Source: an uncultured Porphyromonadaceae bacterium (GTDB lineage Bacteria; Bacteroidota; Bacteroidia; Bacteroidales; Muribaculaceae). From it: DNA of 7,931 nt. Under the pieces are notes generated by a model. The model was given only the letters and a program-made list of their open reading frames with translations, did not search any database and had not been told where the DNA came from. Each line of letters starts with the position of its first letter. Within the stretch, counting starts at the first letter, position 1. Location: positions 1-7,931 of the forward strand of contig USKE01000102.1 in the NCBI GenBank assembly GCA_900555165.1. Reading direction: 5' to 3'. The position numbers and the translations under genes were made by a program. Of this stretch, positions 5,804 to 7,931 are shown in pieces.

Positions 5804-6361
5804 ATGCAGAAGATTGGAAAATGGAAAGTGCTTGACAGCACTTACCTCATACAGCGCCCGTGGCTGACGGCACGTTGCGACAAAGTGGAGCTGCCAGACG
5901 GCACGGTTCATCCGGAATATTATGTGCTTGAGTATCCCATGTGGGTCAATGTGATTGCCATAACCGCCGAGGGGCAGTTCGTTATGGTCGAGCAGTACCG
6001 TCACGGCTTGCACGATGTTTTTACCGAACTTGTGGCCGGAGTGGCCGAGAAAGGAGAGACCCCGCTTGAGTCGGCCCGACGCGAACTGCTTGAGGAGACC
6101 GGTTATGGCCGCGGCGAGTGGCAGCAGTTTACCGTACTGTCGCAGAATCCCGGCTCGACCAATAATCTCACATATACTTTCCTCGCCACCAACGTGGAGA
6201 AAATCGCGGGTCAGCATCTTGACGACACCGAAGATATAGCGGTCAGACTGCTTTCTGAGGCCGAGGTGAAACAGATGCTGCTTGATGACGAAATCAAACA
6301 GTCACTGATGGCGGCCCCGCTCTGGAAATATTTCGCATTGAAAGCGGACGCCACGAAATAA
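5804..6361 (+). CDS. Nudix hydrolase, ADP-ribose pyrophosphatase type
   Basis: The 185-residue product carries a perfect Nudix box at residues 79-101 (G-x5-E-x7-RELLEETGY), which binds Mg2+ and hydrolyses nucleoside diphosphates linked to another group. The preceding VMVEQYRHG and FTELVAG, and the N-terminal segment that runs into LPDGTVHPEYYVLEYP, are typical of the ADP-ribose/sugar-nucleotide pyrophosphatase branch (NudF/YffH-like). These convert ADP-ribose to AMP and ribose-5-phosphate as cytoplasmic housecleaning. The later segment VLSQNPGSTNN is in the position where this branch has its substrate-dimer loop. Other sugar nucleotides such as GDP-mannose cannot be excluded. It has its own promoter (5751-5781) and a hairpin just after the stop, so it is probably monocistronic. 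Confidence 0.92.
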   Translation: MQKIGKWKVLDSTYLIQRPWLTARCDKVELPDGTVHPEYYVLEYPMWVNVIAITAEGQFVMVEQYRHGLHDVFTELVAGVAEKGETPLESARRELLEETGYGRGEWQQFTVLSQNPGSTNNLTYTFLATNVEKIAGQHLDDTEDIAVRLLSEAEVKQMLLDDEIKQSLMAAPLWKYFALKADATK

Positions 6362-6364
6362 TGA

Positions 6365-6403
6365 AACCCGTACATTCGTCAGACAGACTGCCGCATACGG
6401 GTT
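6365..6403. terminator. Shared hairpin terminator between convergent genes
   Basis: AACCCGTA (6365-6372) pairs with TACGGGTT (6396-6403) around a 23-base loop. It lies four bases after the Nudix stop, and ATTTAAT follows on the plus strand. On the minus strand it is 21 bases beyond the lipoprotein stop and is followed by TCATTATTT. The stem is good but the T tracts are weak, so it plausibly serves both convergent genes. Confidence 0.6.
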
Positions 6404-6424
6404 ATTTAATGGGGCCTGTATGGT

Positions 6425-6961
6425 TTATTCTTCGTCCCAGTCCCAGCTGAAATCACGGTAACTCCACCATACGCGCCATTGGGCGTCGGCAGGGAGTTTG
6501 GGCACCAGCAGGGCAAACCGGGTGAATGTGCCGGTTGTACGCTCGTCACTGTCATCGTAGTTGCCGCTGCCGATGGCTATGTTCCAGTCATAAGTGTGTT
6601 CAATGTTGTTGCGGACATATCTTACGCGGTATGAATCGATGTCAAAAAGATGCATCCGGTATGTAAGCAGAAGTGTCTGGTCGCTGAAATTAATGTTGCG
6701 GTAAGAATCCGTGAAACCGATTGGGTCGTCGGGCAGTCCCGACACGTCATTGACGGCAATCTCCTTGTCGTTCCATTCCCTGCAGAGGTCGCGGAACTCG
6801 GTGTCAGTCCTGTCGTATGTCACGCTTGCCGGCACAAACACCTCGTTTACCGGCAATACCGTCTCAATTGGCGGCTCATGGTGCCGGTTGCATCCCGCCG
6901 CCAGCAAAACCATGCCGGTAATGGCAAGAATACCTGAACTTTTTTTCTTGAACAACTTCAT
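6425..6961 (-). CDS. Small predicted lipoprotein, function unknown
   Basis: The 178-residue product starts MKLFKKKSSG and has a hydrophobic stretch ending in the lipobox LLAAGC, with the lipidated cysteine at residue 24, so it should be anchored in the outer or inner membrane facing the periplasm or outside. I chose the ATG at 6961 over one 18 codons upstream (7015), because the upstream codons would bury the signal peptide and run through a strong palindrome. The mature part (HHEPPIE ... SWDWDEE) is rich in Asp, Arg, Tyr and Trp and predicted beta-rich, with a strikingly aromatic/acidic end (WRVWWSYRDFSWDWDEE). I do not recognise the family. The residues after the cysteine (NRHHEPP) lack the acidic run expected of Bacteroidetes surface-export signals, hinting at a periplasmic location. 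No promoter of its own was found; it may be transcribed with the nuclease gene upstream. Confidence 0.8.
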   Translation of the reverse strand: MKLFKKKSSGILAITGMVLLAAGCNRHHEPPIETVLPVNEVFVPASVTYDRTDTEFRDLCREWNDKEIAVNDVSGLPDDPIGFTDSYRNINFSDQTLLLTYRMHLFDIDSYRVRYVRNNIEHTYDWNIAIGSGNYDDSDERTTGTFTRFALLVPKLPADAQWRVWWSYRDFSWDWDEE

Positions 6962-6966
6962 GTCAT

Positions 6967-6991
6967 ATAAACGGCCACACAGGCCGTTTAT
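6967..6991. repeat. Perfect 10-bp inverted repeat just upstream of the lipoprotein start
   Basis: ATAAACGGCC (6967-6976) pairs perfectly with GGCCGTTTAT (6982-6991) around the loop ACACA. It begins only five bases before the lipoprotein ATG on the minus strand, so in the mRNA it would sit over the ribosome entry zone. It could also be a terminator for the nuclease gene or a protein-binding operator. On the plus strand it is followed by the T-rich TATTAT, on the minus strand by ATGAC, so it is not a classical minus-strand terminator. Confidence 0.6.
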
Positions 6992-7060
6992 TATTATACC
7001 GGCGTTACTTCTCACCCGGGGGAGAGGAATTTGGGTGGAGTTCTTTTGTCGGATCCGATG

Positions 7061-7837
7061 TCACCAGGCACTCCTTTCGCGTGGAATGTATGTCACCGCG
7101 CCGCCGCTGCCGAACGGAAAGTCTGAAACATCGGTGTTGAGATACGGTGAGTCGGCGATTATGTCTCCTTCAAACACATATCTGGGCGAGGAGAAGGGCT
7201 TGCCGTCTTCTGTCTGGTCGACTTTCCGATAACCCTTTACGGCGATTACAATACGGACTATGCCCCGGTATATCCCGAGAATATGTGTGACCTCTTTTGC
7301 ACGCGAGTCTGCTATTTTCCAATATTTTCTGGCGCTTTCATAGTCATTTGGGCGTCTGTATACCCCCTCAGACCGCTTGTGGTCATAACTGCGGTTAAGG
7401 CTCACAAGCAGGAGTCTGTCATCAGGCAGGGGCTCGATCTTTTTGCAGTCGTACATTACATTGATTTCATTTTCCGTTTTTATCCCTTCATTCCACTGAT
7501 GGTGGCCGCATACGATGTTAGTCAATAGGTTCTCATTGTTGAATGCAGGGTACGTCAGGAGGTCGATGATTGTGGATTCAACCATATATGCCTCTTGTTC
7601 GGTGAGATTATGGCGAAGTATGTAGTATTCCACATTCCGTCCGGCATCGAGGATTTCCCTTATGGTAGCCAGTTTCAGGCTCACATCATCGCTGTTGATT
7701 GCCGCCTCGGCATGCCGGAACACCCGGTCACCAACACCTTTGCCGACATAGAATATATGCCGGTCCCTCGGGTCTACAAGCGCATAAACATAATATCTGA
7801 GAGCCTCTCTGACACTCTGTTTGAATGATCTGCCCAT
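7061..7837 (-). CDS. GIY-YIG nuclease of the LEM-3/COG3680 type with C-terminal accessory domain
   Basis: The 258-residue protein carries a GIY-YIG endonuclease domain at about 14-112. YYVYALVDP holds the first motif Tyr18; FYVGKGVGDRVFRH holds Tyr30, Arg38 and His42; EAYMVES holds the likely metal-binding Glu87; and LLTNIVCGHH (Asn107, Gly111) closes the domain. This FYVGKG...R..H, E, LTN...GH layout is that of the LEM-3/ANKLE1-like branch, not of UvrC or homing enzymes. A second module follows from about residue 140: LLLVSLNRSY, then YWKIADSRAK, ILGIYRGIVR and RYVFEGD. It is conserved with this type of nuclease as far as I recall, but I cannot name its function. The protein is probably a cytoplasmic, metal-dependent, structure-specific DNA nuclease; a role in repair or defence is inference. 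The active-site residues look intact. The downstream lipoprotein gene is on the same strand, about 100 bp away. Confidence 0.88.
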   Translation of the reverse strand: MGRSFKQSVREALRYYVYALVDPRDRHIFYVGKGVGDRVFRHAEAAINSDDVSLKLATIREILDAGRNVEYYILRHNLTEQEAYMVESTIIDLLTYPAFNNENLLTNIVCGHHQWNEGIKTENEINVMYDCKKIEPLPDDRLLLVSLNRSYDHKRSEGVYRRPNDYESARKYWKIADSRAKEVTHILGIYRGIVRIVIAVKGYRKVDQTEDGKPFSSPRYVFEGDIIADSPYLNTDVSDFPFGSGGAVTYIPRERSAW

Positions 7838-7893
7838 TTAATCAGCTATTATTATAGTTGTTTCGATTATTTCCCATAAGTAGATGTTGAAAA

Positions 7894-7925
7894 TTAGTTT
7901 ATATCAAAATTTTTGCGTATCTTTG
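7894..7925 (+). promoter_or_regulatory. Bacteroidetes-type promoter reading out of the right edge
   Basis: TATCTTTG (7918-7925) is a perfect -7 box on the plus strand. TTAG (7894-7897) lies 20 bases upstream as a weak -33 box. It lies in an A/T-rich tract divergent from the nuclease gene and presumably serves a gene beyond the window. No coding sequence for that gene is visible. Confidence 0.55.
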
Positions 7926-7931
7926 TGTGAA

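Noticed and set aside
5738..6217. Minus-strand open frame of 159 codons opposite the Nudix gene
   Set aside because: It is antisense to a gene with a perfect Nudix box and a good promoter; the frame is a shadow.
6962..7015. Upstream ATG at 7015 for the lipoprotein
   Set aside because: It would add 18 residues ahead of the MKLFKKK signal peptide and translate through the perfect palindrome; the ATG at 6961 gives a standard lipoprotein signal.
1..7931. tRNA, rRNA, CRISPR array, insertion sequence or phage integration signs
   Set aside because: No tandem spaced repeats, transposase motifs or tRNA-like cloverleaf were seen on either strand; the genes are mostly housekeeping with ordinary composition.

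Overview
The window looks like a chromosomal segment from a gut-type Bacteroidales bacterium, possibly of the Muribaculaceae/S24-7 kind; the family-level guess is inference. The evidence is several promoter-like elements of the Bacteroidetes form TAnnTTTG, A/T-rich leaders without Shine-Dalgarno sequences, a secreted protein ending in a type IX secretion-like (Por) domain, and Bacteroidetes-style versions of the housekeeping enzymes. No tRNA, rRNA, CRISPR array, insertion sequence or integrase was seen.

Left part (1-1888, minus strand): the N-terminal 244 codons of an A-type flavodiiron protein (FprA family, NO/O2 detoxification) run off the left edge. Behind it lie its promoter, a strong minus-strand terminator and a gap of about 300 bases. 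Next is a secreted protein of unknown function with a C-terminal sorting-type domain.

Centre (1997-4668, plus strand): a compact cysteine/serine-linked operon. Serine acetyltransferase (cysE) makes O-acetylserine and cysteine synthase A (cysK) converts it to cysteine. A short 2,3-bisphosphoglycerate-dependent phosphoglycerate mutase (gpmA) follows 20 bp later. The acetyltransferase ends in Gly-Ile, the signature of tails that dock in the CysK active site, so the two enzymes probably form a cysteine synthase complex.

Regulatory island and membrane/regulator pair (4669-5731, plus): between gpmA and the next gene lie a good Bacteroidetes promoter, a perfect 10-bp hairpin at the predicted transcription start, and two near-identical 17-bp palindromes 78 bp apart. 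They precede a six-helix membrane protein gene overlapping a 93-residue winged-helix regulator gene. An autoregulated sensor/regulator unit is the natural hypothesis and is the most interesting system-like feature here.

Right part: a Nudix hydrolase of the ADP-ribose pyrophosphatase type (5804-6361, plus) with its own promoter faces, across a shared hairpin terminator, a small lipoprotein of unknown function (minus). Upstream of the lipoprotein is a minus-strand gene for a GIY-YIG nuclease of the LEM-3/COG3680 type with a distinct C-terminal domain. The last ~90 bases are A/T-rich and carry a plus-strand promoter for a gene beyond the right edge.
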